DNA from: Methyloversatilis sp.
GTDB taxonomy: Bacteria; Pseudomonadota; Gammaproteobacteria; Burkholderiales; Rhodocyclaceae
Assembly (NCBI RefSeq): GCF_030698125.1
Contig: NZ_JAUYNV010000016.1
Coordinates: forward strand, 1-64,000
Length of the DNA: 64,000 nt
Direction: 5' to 3'
A program made the translations under genes and the position numbers. Shown here one piece after another: positions 16,754 to 24,828 of the stretch. Position 1 is the first letter of the stretch. Each line of letters begins with the position of its first letter. The notes under the pieces were generated by a model that did not search any database, was not told where the DNA came from, and saw nothing but the letters and a program-made list of their open reading frames with translations.

Positions 16754-17452
16754 ATGAAACGCCGACTTGCCGCCTCATGGATTGCCGCCTCGACTTTGTG
16801 CCTGACGGGCGCGCCGGCACTTGCCGCCGATTACTACCTGAAGATTCCGGGTATCGATGGCGGTTCGGTCGCCGAAGATTTCAAGGACCAGATCGAGGTG
16901 TCTTCATTCAGCTGGAACGTATTCAATACCGTGCCGACCGGTTCCACCGGCGGTACGGCATCGAAGGCGGTATTCGGCGATCTGCACTGGACGCAGGCGG
17001 TGAATCAGAGCATCCCCACTCTGTTTGCCGGGGTGGTCGGCGGCAAGGCCTTCGACGAGGTGGTGCTCAGCTTCGTGAAAGCGGGCGAAGACAAGTCCTA
17101 TCGCTACTTCACGATGACCTTCGATGACGTCACGCTGACCTCGCTGAGCCTGTCGGGGACATCGGGCGGCGACGAGCCGCAGGCATCGCTGAGCCTGAGT
17201 TACACGCGCATCGGGCTCGCCTACATTCCGCAGGACAAGGGCGGAAAGCTGGGCGACCCCATCACGGCAATCTGGGATCTGGCAGGGGTGAAGGGCGACG
17301 CACGCGTACTGATGCAGCTTGCGTCACCCGAGGCGCCCATCCTGCTCGACGTGTCGCAGCCGATACCCGAGCCCGAGCAGTCGGCCCTGCTGCTGGCCGG
17401 ACTCGGCCTGATCGGCTGGGTGGCGCGCCGGCGCAGGCTGCAGTTCGGCTGA
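16754..17452 (+). CDS. Secreted Hcp-like protein with PEP-CTERM sorting signal
   Basis: Exported protein of 232 aa with three parts. A signal peptide (1-25, ending ALA) is followed by an Hcp-like beta-barrel domain starting DYYLKIPGIDGGS (26-38), with KAFDEVVLSFVKAG and YRYFTMTFDDVTLTS. The C-terminal PEP-CTERM signal P-E-P at 205-207 precedes a hydrophobic helix and VARRRRLQFG. Hcp is normally the cytoplasmically loaded tube protein of type VI secretion. Here a Sec signal and an exosortase-type anchor indicate export and surface processing instead. No type VI or exosortase genes lie in the window. Ribosome site GGGAGA precedes ATG 16754. Confidence 0.82.
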   Translation: MKRRLAASWIAASTLCLTGAPALAADYYLKIPGIDGGSVAEDFKDQIEVSSFSWNVFNTVPTGSTGGTASKAVFGDLHWTQAVNQSIPTLFAGVVGGKAFDEVVLSFVKAGEDKSYRYFTMTFDDVTLTSLSLSGTSGGDEPQASLSLSYTRIGLAYIPQDKGGKLGDPITAIWDLAGVKGDARVLMQLASPEAPILLDVSQPIPEPEQSALLLAGLGLIGWVARRRRLQFG

Positions 17453-17461
17453 GCGCCGCGG

Positions 17462-18652
17462 CTACAGGATGCCCTTGCCCGGAGGTCCCTGCGGCACCAG
17501 CCCGGCCTCCGCGTTCGCCACCGCAGCGCTGTGCGGTTTCTGCGGTCGGCGCAGCATGTCGAGCCAGGCCGCCAGCGCTGTCATCAGTGCGACGCCGGTC
17601 ATGCCGGCCAGCACCTGCATGCCGGGTGAGTCGCCCGACAGTGCGCCGGCCGCATCGGCCAGCGGAGCCAGCAGCACGCTCAGGCAGAACACCTCCAGCG
17701 AGTAGCGGCCCATCAGGCACAAGGCGGCGGCGACACCACGCTGCAGCCATGCACCCGGACGGACCCAGCGCGCGGCGACCCAGGCCAGCGCCAGGAAGTG
17801 CAGCACACGCAGCAGGTCGAGGTCGGTCTTGCTGATCGGGTAGATCCACTGCGCCACGGTCAGGGGCATCACCGCATCATGCAGATCAGGTGCGCGCCAT
17901 GACAGCGACAGCACGAAGGAACCCAGCAGAAAGGCGCACGACAGCGGCAGCAGCAGACGGTCGAAGGCGCGCCGGTCGATCGCGTGCAGGCGGATCAGCG
18001 GCCGCGGCCGCGCGCAGCAGGCGCCGAGAAAGAACAGGAACTGCCAGGCCAGCGGATTGAAGAACCACACGCCTTCCGGCGCCGCCGGCAGATTCAGCCC
18101 GACGTGCTTTTCAAGCAGCCAGAGCAGCGCCGACGGCACGAGCACCCACCACGGGTGGCGCACCAGCAGCGGCAGCACACCGGCCAGCACCGCCATCAGG
18201 ATGACGTACAGCGGGAGCGGGTCCATCAGCACCGGCTTGAACTGCAGCAACACGCCGCCCACCAGCGCGGCTTCGGGCTCGTTCAGGAAGTAGGCCAGCC
18301 CCATTTCGCTGATGAAGTCACGCGTTTCGACCCGCGCATTGGCGACGAACACGACCGCCAGCAACTGCGCCAGCAGGAAGACATGCGCCACGTAAAGTAT
18401 CCATGCACGGCGCAGCGCCTTCAGCGCCGCCGGAAAATACCCGTCGCGCACGTACACGCGGCCGTAGGCAAGCATCGCGCCGTAACCGGCGAGGAAGACG
18501 AACAGCTCGGCCGCATCGCTCAGGCCGAAGTTGCGCAGCGTCAGGTAGCCCAGCGGGTTGCCGGGTATGTGGTCCCAGAACATGCAGACCAGCGCGATGC
18601 CGCGGAAGAAATCGATGCGCAGGTCGCGCGTGTTCGGAAAGTGGCCGGACAT
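17462..18652 (-). CDS. OpgC-domain membrane protein (acyltransferase-3-like)
   Basis: Polytopic membrane protein (396 aa) of the OpgC family. The N-terminal signature is R-D-L-R-I-D-F-F-R-G-I-A-L, with the following FWDHIPGNPLG and FGLSDAAELFVFLAG matching the catalytic-loop region of OpgC succinyltransferases. About ten membrane helices follow. OpgC adds succinyl groups to osmoregulated periplasmic glucans in enterics; family members outside enterics may modify other glycans. I chose ATG 18652; the frame continues upstream but is Arg/Ser-rich and unlike the family. It is tail-to-tail with the Hcp-like gene, 9 bp apart. Confidence 0.82.
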   Translation of the reverse strand: MSGHFPNTRDLRIDFFRGIALVCMFWDHIPGNPLGYLTLRNFGLSDAAELFVFLAGYGAMLAYGRVYVRDGYFPAALKALRRAWILYVAHVFLLAQLLAVVFVANARVETRDFISEMGLAYFLNEPEAALVGGVLLQFKPVLMDPLPLYVILMAVLAGVLPLLVRHPWWVLVPSALLWLLEKHVGLNLPAAPEGVWFFNPLAWQFLFFLGACCARPRPLIRLHAIDRRAFDRLLLPLSCAFLLGSFVLSLSWRAPDLHDAVMPLTVAQWIYPISKTDLDLLRVLHFLALAWVAARWVRPGAWLQRGVAAALCLMGRYSLEVFCLSVLLAPLADAAGALSGDSPGMQVLAGMTGVALMTALAAWLDMLRRPQKPHSAAVANAEAGLVPQGPPGKGIL

Positions 18653-18850
18653 CGCGTGCAACTCCAGTCGGAAACAGTCGGGTGCCCGGGCCGACAGCCG
18701 CGCGGACGGGACGCCGAAGGATAAAGCAAGCCGCTGACCTGCGGCGTAGTGCTGATGCTGCCGTCGCGCCGGGAAAGGGCGGTGATCGGCGTATGCCGGG
18801 CGCGCCATCTGCCTCTTCCGGCCATGACCGCCTGACGACTGCGCACGTCT
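18653..18850. other. Gap upstream of the OpgC gene without a recognisable gene
   Basis: This first part of the 334-bp gap before the Phd antitoxin holds only the leader of the OpgC gene. No RNA gene or clear promoter is visible. The remainder contains the hairpin and direct repeats listed separately. Confidence 0.5.
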
Positions 18851-18907
18851 GGTGATGGTGGGCGAAGCAATGCCCCTCTGATGATTTGAGCTTCGCCCCA
18901 CCACCAC
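18851..18907. repeat. Imperfect inverted repeat (REP-like hairpin)
   Basis: ggtgatggtgggcgaagc (18851-18868) pairs with gcttcgccccaccac (from 18890) around a loop of about 21 nt. The gcgaagc core recalls the large repeat arrays, but spacing and loop differ, so it may be another family. It lies between the divergent OpgC and antitoxin genes. Confidence 0.5.
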
Positions 18908-18934
18908 GGCCGGAACCGGAACGGGATCTTGCTA

Positions 18935-18955
18935 TTCAGTACTGGTTTCAGTACT
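18935..18955 (+). promoter_or_regulatory. Direct repeat TTCAGTACT x2 upstream of the Phd-type antitoxin
   Basis: TTCAGTACT occurs at 18935-18943 and 18947-18955 (12-bp period). Each contains the palindrome AGTACT. Position 30-50 bp upstream of the antitoxin start suits autoregulation by the Phd-type protein; this is inference. Confidence 0.4.
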
Positions 18956-18986
18956 TTCATGCCTTTACGTAACGACAGGTGAGTTC

Positions 18987-19256
18987 GTGACCAATATCCT
19001 GACGGTTGCCGAAATCAAGCGACGTGGCATGGCTGCGATCGAGGAGGGGCTGCAGCGTGGCCCGGTGCAGATTTTCAAGCGCAACAAACCCGCTGCGGTC
19101 GTGTTGTCGCAGGCGGATTACCAGCGCCTCATCGGGGCGCAGCACACCGTTACGGGTGGGATGACTGCGCTGCAGTGGCTGCTGGCGCACTCTCCTGCAG
19201 CGTCGCGCAACAAGGCAGACATCGACGCCGGACTGGATCGCGAGCGCGCCTGGTGA
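18987..19256 (+). CDS. Phd/YefM-type antitoxin
   Basis: Type II antitoxin (89 aa) that would bind the toxin encoded directly downstream and repress the operon. The N-terminal half fits Phd/YefM DNA-binding domains: VAEIKRRGMAAIEEGLQ, then GPVQIFKRNKPAAVVLSQADYQRL. The C-terminal tail with RNKADIDAGLDRERAW is a likely toxin-binding helix. Start is GTG at 18987 after AGGTGAG. The stop overlaps the GTG of the toxin gene (GTGA). Confidence 0.85.
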   Translation: MTNILTVAEIKRRGMAAIEEGLQRGPVQIFKRNKPAAVVLSQADYQRLIGAQHTVTGGMTALQWLLAHSPAASRNKADIDAGLDRERAW

Positions 19257-19663
19257 TCGTGTTCTTCGATGCCAGCGCGCTGATCTACCTGGTCGAGGGC
19301 GCCGAGCCATTCCGGGGGCGGGTATGCGATGCGATAGGCTCGATCATGCAGCAGCATCCGGATGCTGCGACGGCGCTCAGTCGCCTGAGCTGGCTCGAAT
19401 GTCGCGTCGGTCCGATGAAGGCGAACGACGCCGCGCGGCTGGCCATGTTCGATGCCTTCTTTGCCCGCCCGGACATCATCTGGGTGGAACTGAGCCGCGA
19501 TGTGGTTGAACTGGCCGCCGAAATCCGGGTGCGCTATGGCCTGCGCGCGGCCGATGCACTGCAGGCCGCGAGCTGCCTGCAACTCGGGCCCGGGCACGCC
19601 ATGCTGACCGGTGATGCTGCATTCAGCCGGGTCGCCGGTCTGAACGCCGTCGCACTCGCTTGA
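19253..19663 (+). CDS. VapC-like PIN-domain toxin
   Basis: PIN-domain ribonuclease toxin (136 aa). Acidic metal-binding residues are visible: Asp6 in FFDASAL, Glu in SWLECR, Asp in RAADALQAAS, and Asp in TGDAAF. Start is GTG at 19253, overlapping the antitoxin stop. Targets of such enzymes are usually tRNA or rRNA; the target here is not known. The pairing of a Phd-type antitoxin with a PIN toxin is common. Confidence 0.87.
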   Translation: MIVFFDASALIYLVEGAEPFRGRVCDAIGSIMQQHPDAATALSRLSWLECRVGPMKANDAARLAMFDAFFARPDIIWVELSRDVVELAAEIRVRYGLRAADALQAASCLQLGPGHAMLTGDAAFSRVAGLNAVALA

Positions 19664-19722
19664 TGCGACGCCGGGCAAGAGGTGAGGGCGCCGTCCGTGG
19701 CACCTGATGCGCCCCGAATCCG

Positions 19723-19728
19723 TAGAAT
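19723..19728 (+). promoter_or_regulatory. Candidate -10 box (TAGAAT) of the decarboxylase-family gene
   Basis: TAGAATCC lies 37 nt upstream of the start. The same TAGAATC box occurs before the MFS gene at 32922, aroG and the TRIC-type gene. No clear -35. Confidence 0.35.
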
Positions 19729-19764
19729 CCGCCGCTCGACACGAACGGAACCGGAGAACAGATC

Positions 19765-20154
19765 ATGAGTGATGGCGCGAAGCGCGGCGAAGCGGTACGC
19801 CGCGAAGTGATGAGCGATGCCTTCGTGGATCGCGCGCTCGGCAATGCAACCGACTTCACGCAGCCGCTGCAGGCCTTCATCAACGAACATGCCTGGGGCG
19901 GCGTATGGACGCGCGACGGGCTGGACCGGCGCACGCGCAGCCTGATCACGCTGTCGGCGCTGACGGCGCTGAAATGCCCGAACGAGCTCAAGGGCCACGT
20001 GCGCGGCGCGCTGAACAATGGCTGTACGGTGGAGGAAATCCGCGAAACGCTGCTGCACTGCGCGGTGTATGCCGGCGTGCCGGCGTCGGTCGATGCCTTC
20101 AGGGCGGCACAGGAAGTGGTCGATGCCTGGCGGGCGGAGCAAACAGCGGGCTGA
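19765..20154 (+). CDS. Carboxymuconolactone decarboxylase family protein
   Basis: Alpha-helical CMD/AhpD-fold protein (129 aa), closest by pattern to 4-carboxymuconolactone decarboxylase (PcaC) of the beta-ketoadipate pathway. Visible: FINEHAWGGVWTRDGLDRRTRSLITL and LKGHVRGALNNGCT, then ETLLHCAVYAGVPAS. No other protocatechuate genes are nearby, so a pcaC role is not secured and other CMD functions remain possible. The 242-bp gap after it, up to mxaL copy 2, holds no recognisable element. Confidence 0.82.
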   Translation: MSDGAKRGEAVRREVMSDAFVDRALGNATDFTQPLQAFINEHAWGGVWTRDGLDRRTRSLITLSALTALKCPNELKGHVRGALNNGCTVEEIRETLLHCAVYAGVPASVDAFRAAQEVVDAWRAEQTAG

Positions 20155-20396
20155 CCGAAAATGCGATGTGGTTGGGGCCACCGTGGTAGCCGTCCGGCCG
20201 AACGTGATCCGGATGCCCGAAGAGGGACTGAGTGCGGGGCTCACCACAAGTCCGGTCGCGCCGGAGGCGGCGTCGGCTTCGATGCGATGCCGCTGGTCGC
20301 CTGTTCGCCGTCCCGGAATTGCAGGTGTTGGCCTGTCGAGGCGGCGATCTTCCGGCGTGTAAGGTTTGGCGACAGCGCGCGCGGGTCGATCTCGCG

Positions 20397-21323
20397 TCAG
20401 CGCTGGCTGCGTGCTTCCGGGCGGAAGCGGGCGATGAGGATGATCAGGGCGAGCGCCGCCGGCAGCCACGACAGGTCGGTCGGTATCGGGCGCGACACCG
20501 CCGCGTCGGCGTTCTTCATGGCACGGGTCAGCGTATCGGCGTCGGCCAGCGTCGCGTAGTCGAAGCCGACCTGCTGCGCGATGGCGCGCAGGTGCGTCTC
20601 GCGCAGTGCCGACAGGTGTTCGTTGCCCGGCACGCGCTTGCCGTCGGCGCTGCGCAGCTCGCGCTGGATGACCTCGCCCGCTTTCCAGTAGCCGACCGGG
20701 CGCCCGTCGTCGTCGCTCTTCGGAATCGGGCGTGCCGCTTCGCCGCCGGCGCCGATGACCCAGCCGCGGATGTCGCCCGGCTTGATGTCGTCGAAGCCCG
20801 GCTTGTCGCCGTCGCGCAGCGGCGGCGCTTCCTGCCCGTCACTGACGAACACGATGCTGGGCGTGTCGCCGATCTCCTTCGCCGCCCGCACCGACCAGAA
20901 CACGCCCTTCGCCACCTCGCTCGAATTGCCCCAGCGCATGCGGCCGTCGATCTGGTCGAGCGACGCAAGCAGGTCGCCGTAGTGCGCACACACTTCGATC
21001 GGCGCCAGCAGCAGCAGCGTGCGGTACTCGGCAAAGCCGGCCCAGCCGACGCGCGAGCCGCACGGCAGCTCGCGCAGTGCGCGCCTGGCCGATTCGCGGG
21101 CGTAGGCGAGCCGGCTGACCGGCACGCCGTCCAGTTCGTAGTCCTCCACATTCATGCTCTGCGTCAGGTCGAACACGACGATGGTGTCCCAGCTGTCGCG
21201 CGGCAGATTCACCGGCGGCAGCACGGCGGCGAACACCAGCAGCGCCAGCGCCGCCAGCAGCGAGCGCGCGTCGCGCTCGCGCAGGCTGGCCAGCAGATTG
21301 CGCAGGAAGGCACGGGTTCTCAT
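20397..21323 (-). CDS. mxaL: MxaL-like VWA-domain protein, copy 2
   Basis: Second-copy counterpart of the protein at 698-1681 (308 aa). An N-terminal membrane helix (about 20-38) is followed by a VWA domain starting IVVFDLTQSMNVEDYELDG, with the same D-x-T-x-S variant metal site as copy 1. SIVFVSDGQEAPPL and a C-terminal helix near 285-300 follow. I chose ATG 21323, 10 nt after the mxaK stop; the longer frame upstream covers mxaK antisense-type residues. Last gene of mxa copy 2. Role as for the family: methanol dehydrogenase metallation. Confidence 0.8.
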   Translation of the reverse strand: MRTRAFLRNLLASLRERDARSLLAALALLVFAAVLPPVNLPRDSWDTIVVFDLTQSMNVEDYELDGVPVSRLAYARESARRALRELPCGSRVGWAGFAEYRTLLLLAPIEVCAHYGDLLASLDQIDGRMRWGNSSEVAKGVFWSVRAAKEIGDTPSIVFVSDGQEAPPLRDGDKPGFDDIKPGDIRGWVIGAGGEAARPIPKSDDDGRPVGYWKAGEVIQRELRSADGKRVPGNEHLSALRETHLRAIAQQVGFDYATLADADTLTRAMKNADAAVSRPIPTDLSWLPAALALIILIARFRPEARSQR

Positions 21324-21333
21324 GCGCGCGCCT

Positions 21334-21870
21334 TCACGGCAGGTCCAGCCGCACGCCCTGCAGCGTGGTGACGACGCGCTCCTTCGGCGGTGCCGGGCCG
21401 TCGTCGGCCGCCGCAGCCGCCTGCTCGATCTCGGGAGCAAGCCACAGTGCGCGTTCGAGGTTGTAGCGCGCGTCCCAGTCGTCCGGGTGTTCGCGCAGCG
21501 CGTCGCGGTAACGCTGCTTGGCCAGTTCGACCAGCGGCAGTGCGTTGGCGACGTCGGCTTCGCCGCGCGCCAGCGCCTCGCGCAGATGCAGATTGCCGAG
21601 GTTGTAGCGTGCGCCCTGGCGCAGGTCCGGACGTTCGCCGGCGATCAGTGCCTTCCAGGCGCGGGTCGCGGCTTCGCTGTCGGCGCCGCGGCTCAGCGCC
21701 AGCGCCTGCGCGAACTGCGCTTCCGGCAGGTCGGCATCGATGTTGCCTGCGGCGGCGATGGCGGCATTCACGCGTTCGGCCTGCCACAGTTGCGTGGTCT
21801 GCCAGCCGGCTGCGACACCGGTCAGCAAGGCGGTGGTGGCGAAGATCAGATGGACGGTGCGTCGTTTCAC
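21334..21870 (-). CDS. mxaK: MxaK-like protein, copy 2
   Basis: Counterpart of 1678-2217 (178 aa). Start is GTG at 21870, overlapping the mxaC stop (GTGA); an N-terminal membrane helix then spans about 5-22. The shared TPR-like segments are GARYNLGNLHLREALARG and DWDARYNLERALWLAPE, ending KERVVTTLQGVRLDLP against copy 1 SERAVTTMKAFTLGLP. A frame starting at 21921 would add residues that have no counterpart in copy 1. Confidence 0.77.
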   Translation of the reverse strand: MKRRTVHLIFATTALLTGVAAGWQTTQLWQAERVNAAIAAAGNIDADLPEAQFAQALALSRGADSEAATRAWKALIAGERPDLRQGARYNLGNLHLREALARGEADVANALPLVELAKQRYRDALREHPDDWDARYNLERALWLAPEIEQAAAAADDGPAPPKERVVTTLQGVRLDLP

Positions 21871-22949
21871 AGCCAGCTCCGCAGAAGTAGGGATCGATAG
21901 ACCAGCAGCAGCGCGCAGCACAGCGCCGCCAGCGAAAAGAGGAAACGGCTGTGGTCCTGCCGCGGCACGCGCTCGTCGAAGTCGAGCGGGAAGTTCTGTT
22001 GCCGACCCACTTCAGCCACTGCTTTGGCAAGGTCTTCCGGGCTGTCGGCCTGATACAGGCGGTAGGTCACCGGCAGCGACTGGAAGAAGCGGTGCAGCGA
22101 CACCTCGGCGATCGATTCCTGCGCGTAATAGGCATTGCGGATTTCGATCGCGGCCGGGTCGTCGCCCTCGGCTTGCGGTGGCGGTGCGCTCGCTTCGGCG
22201 TCCAGTTCCGGCGCGTTGAGCGTGCGCAGGTACAGCCAGTGCAGCGCGATGCGGTTGGCCTGCAGACCTTCACGGACGCGTTTGCGCGTCGGTTCGTCCA
22301 GGTGGGTGCCACCGTCGGTCACCAGCAGGATGATGCGGCTGCCGGTGTAGGCGCGCGTATCGAAGGTACCGATGGCGGCGGTCAGTGCGCGGCCGACATC
22401 GGTGTCGGACAGCCCGCGCCCCAGTCCGCCCGCCTTGATGCCGGCCTGCACGACGGCGTCGTGCTGGGTGAAGGGCACCACGTTCATCGGTCCGGCGCTG
22501 AAGAACATCAGCGCGAAGCGGTCGTCCGGTCGCTGCTCGACGAATTTCGACAGCAGGTCACGCGCCACCGCTGACTTCGGCTCACCGCGCGATTCGACCT
22601 GGTACAGCATGGAATGCGGATCGATGGTGCGCCAGTCGGCGGGTTTCATCTTGGCGTCCATGCTGCGACTGCGGTCCATCAGGATCAGGATTTCCGCGCC
22701 GCGCCCGGTGCGTGTCACCGTGGTTTCCGGCGTACCGGGACCGGCCAGTGCGAGCACGATGCCGACCAGCGCGAGCACCGCCAGCGCGCGCCAGGCGAAT
22801 CCGGCGATGCGACCGACGCGGTCGCGCGGCAGCCAGTCCAGCGTCGGAAACAGCAGCGTGTCGCGCCGCCGGCGCAGCAGAGGCAGTGCCGCAAGCGGCA
22901 ACAGCAGCAGCGCCCAGGGCTGGGCGAAGTCGATGGCGCCGACGCTCAT
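21867..22949 (-). CDS. mxaC: MxaC-like VWA-domain protein, copy 2
   Basis: Counterpart of 2214-3251 (360 aa). It has two N-terminal membrane helices, TLDWLPRDRVGR between them, and a VWA domain with the complete metal site MDRSRSMD (Asp92). YTGSRIILLVTDGGTHLD and a C-terminal helix follow. It carries an extra acidic/proline insert (about 239-262) after the VWA core that copy 1 lacks. ATG overlaps the mxaA stop and the stop overlaps the mxaK GTG. Confidence 0.8.
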   Translation of the reverse strand: MSVGAIDFAQPWALLLLPLAALPLLRRRRDTLLFPTLDWLPRDRVGRIAGFAWRALAVLALVGIVLALAGPGTPETTVTRTGRGAEILILMDRSRSMDAKMKPADWRTIDPHSMLYQVESRGEPKSAVARDLLSKFVEQRPDDRFALMFFSAGPMNVVPFTQHDAVVQAGIKAGGLGRGLSDTDVGRALTAAIGTFDTRAYTGSRIILLVTDGGTHLDEPTRKRVREGLQANRIALHWLYLRTLNAPELDAEASAPPPQAEGDDPAAIEIRNAYYAQESIAEVSLHRFFQSLPVTYRLYQADSPEDLAKAVAEVGRQQNFPLDFDERVPRQDHSRFLFSLAALCCALLLVYRSLLLRSWL

Positions 22950-23968
22950 GCTTCGTGCCGCTTTTCGATGCTGCGCAGCCGGCGGGCGAAGCTGTGCAGC
23001 GGCAGGGCGTCATCCGGCTGGCCTTCGCCGAAGAACAGCGTCGCCGACTGTGCATAGAAGCGCTCGATGTCGGCACGCAGCGGTGCGTAGTGCGGTGCGC
23101 GCTCGAACAGGCGCGACAGCGAAGCCGGCTGCAGGCTGCGTCCGGCGGTACGGTCGAAGGCGCGGTGCAGCGCCTGCCAGGCGTCCGGTGCGTCGTTGCC
23201 ACGGCCGCGCAGCGTGTTCAGTTCGCGCAACGCACGGGCGAACGGCTGGTTACGGCCGGCGCGCCAGCTGCGCCAGCCCAGCCAGCCGGCCCAGCCCAGC
23301 AGCGTGGCGATGCACAGTGCGCCCCACAGCGCGATCTGCCGCCGGATCGACGCGGTGTCGACGGCGGGCGCCGCGCGGTCGGGCTGCAGCGCGTCCAGCG
23401 CGCCCTGAGCGAAGGCGTTGCGCGGCGTCAGCGGTGCTGCGCTGATGGGCCATGCCGGCACGCCGAGCAGGCCGCCGGAGGTCGCGATGTCGAGCGCGGG
23501 AAGCGTCAGTGCGGTAAGCGCCTGCGGCGCATTGATCAGTTGATGTTCGATCACCAGCCAGCGTCGCCCGTCGGCATCGCGTTCGACACGGGTCGGTCGA
23601 CGTTCCAGCCAGACACCGACGCGACCGGGGGCCGGCGGCTTGGCGACGTCGACCGGTGTGCCGTCGATTTCGAGCAGCACGCGCTGGGTCAGCAGATCCC
23701 CCAGCGTGTGGCCGTAGGCGCGTGGCTGCTCGACCTGTGCCGGACGCCCCTGCGGAGCAGGAGCGGGCATCGGTGCGACGTCCGGTGCGGCGGCGGGCGG
23801 CGTGCCATCCGCCGCTGCTTCGGCCGGTACCGCAACGGTTTCGGAAATGCTGTCGGGCGCTGGGTCCGGGGCGGGTGCAGGCGGTGTCTGCGCGGTCGCG
23901 ACCGTTGCGTAAAACAGGGCGCAGGCGACGAAGGGCAGGGGGCGGGACGCGCGGTTCGGGAGCGTCAT
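22946..23968 (-). CDS. mxaA: MxaA-like protein, copy 2
   Basis: Counterpart of 3248-4210 (340 aa). A signal peptide (1-26, ending ATAQ) precedes a proline/alanine-rich linker (about 27-80). A periplasmic domain with RAYGHTLGDLLTQRVLLEI and GRRWLVIEHQLINAPQ follows (copy 1: PFGHVIGDVITQRIALE and GRRWLVIDFQIINVPD). After it come one membrane helix near 218-236 and a cytoplasmic tail. The ATG overlaps the mxaS stop and the stop overlaps the mxaC ATG. Shared motifs confirm paralogy although overall divergence is high. Confidence 0.77.
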   Translation of the reverse strand: MTLPNRASRPLPFVACALFYATVATAQTPPAPAPDPAPDSISETVAVPAEAAADGTPPAAAPDVAPMPAPAPQGRPAQVEQPRAYGHTLGDLLTQRVLLEIDGTPVDVAKPPAPGRVGVWLERRPTRVERDADGRRWLVIEHQLINAPQALTALTLPALDIATSGGLLGVPAWPISAAPLTPRNAFAQGALDALQPDRAAPAVDTASIRRQIALWGALCIATLLGWAGWLGWRSWRAGRNQPFARALRELNTLRGRGNDAPDAWQALHRAFDRTAGRSLQPASLSRLFERAPHYAPLRADIERFYAQSATLFFGEGQPDDALPLHSFARRLRSIEKRHEA

Positions 23969-24828
23969 GCGGTGGCCTCGAAGAAGTAATCGGACATCGC
24001 CTCGGCGTCGAAGGCGCCGTGGATGAAGAACGGGCGCAGGTCGCGCGCGGAGAAGAAGGCATCCAGCTCGGCGCGCCGCGCGGCCACTGCGTCACGCCAC
24101 TGCGTGCGCAGTTTCGGGCGCAGGAACAGCGTGCGGCGGATGCCGCTTTCGGCGTCGCGCATCGGTGCGATGGCGTCGTGCGACGGCGGTTCGGTTTCAG
24201 CCGGGTCCCACACGATGACCGGCACGACGAAGGCATGCGACAGCAGGTCGAGTGCGGCACCCAGACGGTCGAGCGGCCAGTGGAAATCGCTGACCAGAAA
24301 TACCAGCGCCTCGCGGCCGGCCATCTGCTGCAAAGCATCCTCAAGACCTTCGATGCCGCCGGGGGCCGGTTCGCACTGACGAAGACTGTCGGCCATCACG
24401 CTGCCGAGGCCGCGGCTCAGTGTTGCCGGCACGCACAGGTCGGCGCGTTCGCGGTGGTCGAAGGCCAGCATGCCCAGCGCATCGCCGATGCGTGAGGCGC
24501 TGTGTGCCAGCGATTCGACGAAGTCGGCGGCGACGTCGAGCTTGCGCCGGCGGGCGCCGAAGCCCATCGAGGCGGACACGTCCACCAGCACCTGCACGGT
24601 GACGCCGACGCGCTGGCGATTGACGCGCACCAGCCAGTCGCCGGTGGTGCTGCGCAGGCTGGCGCGCAGGTCGAGCCGGCGCGGGTCGGGCCGGTCGTAC
24701 AGGCTCATGTGCGACACGAATTCCTGACCGGCACCCAGGCTGCTGCCCGGGTGCGAACCCGGGCGCGGGCCCGCCGCGCGATGCGGCAGCCGGTAGTGGA
24801 ATTCATGCATTTCGTCGGCGTCGCTCAT
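23965..24828 (-). CDS. mxaS: MxaS-like DUF58 protein, copy 2
   Basis: Counterpart of 4212-5063 (287 aa). Visible: EFHYRLPHRAAGPRPGSH, the DUF58 core SLYDRPDPRRLDLRASLR, and a VWA-like segment VLVDVSASMGFGARRRKL with D-x-S-x-S. Near the end, RDLRPFFIHGAFDAEAMSDYFF matches copy 1 RGMRPFYMTGAFDADALSRYFF. I chose ATG 24828, which overlaps the mxaR stop (ATGA); the frame runs on upstream through mxaR but is not coding there. Confidence 0.82.
   Translation of the reverse strand: MSDADEMHEFHYRLPHRAAGPRPGSHPGSSLGAGQEFVSHMSLYDRPDPRRLDLRASLRSTTGDWLVRVNRQRVGVTVQVLVDVSASMGFGARRRKLDVAADFVESLAHSASRIGDALGMLAFDHRERADLCVPATLSRGLGSVMADSLRQCEPAPGGIEGLEDALQQMAGREALVFLVSDFHWPLDRLGAALDLLSHAFVVPVIVWDPAETEPPSHDAIAPMRDAESGIRRTLFLRPKLRTQWRDAVAARRAELDAFFSARDLRPFFIHGAFDAEAMSDYFFEATA

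Noticed and set aside
20155-20396. Possible small gene between the decarboxylase-family gene and mxaL copy 2
   Set aside because: Frames lack ribosome sites and run as shadows into mxaL; nothing supportable.
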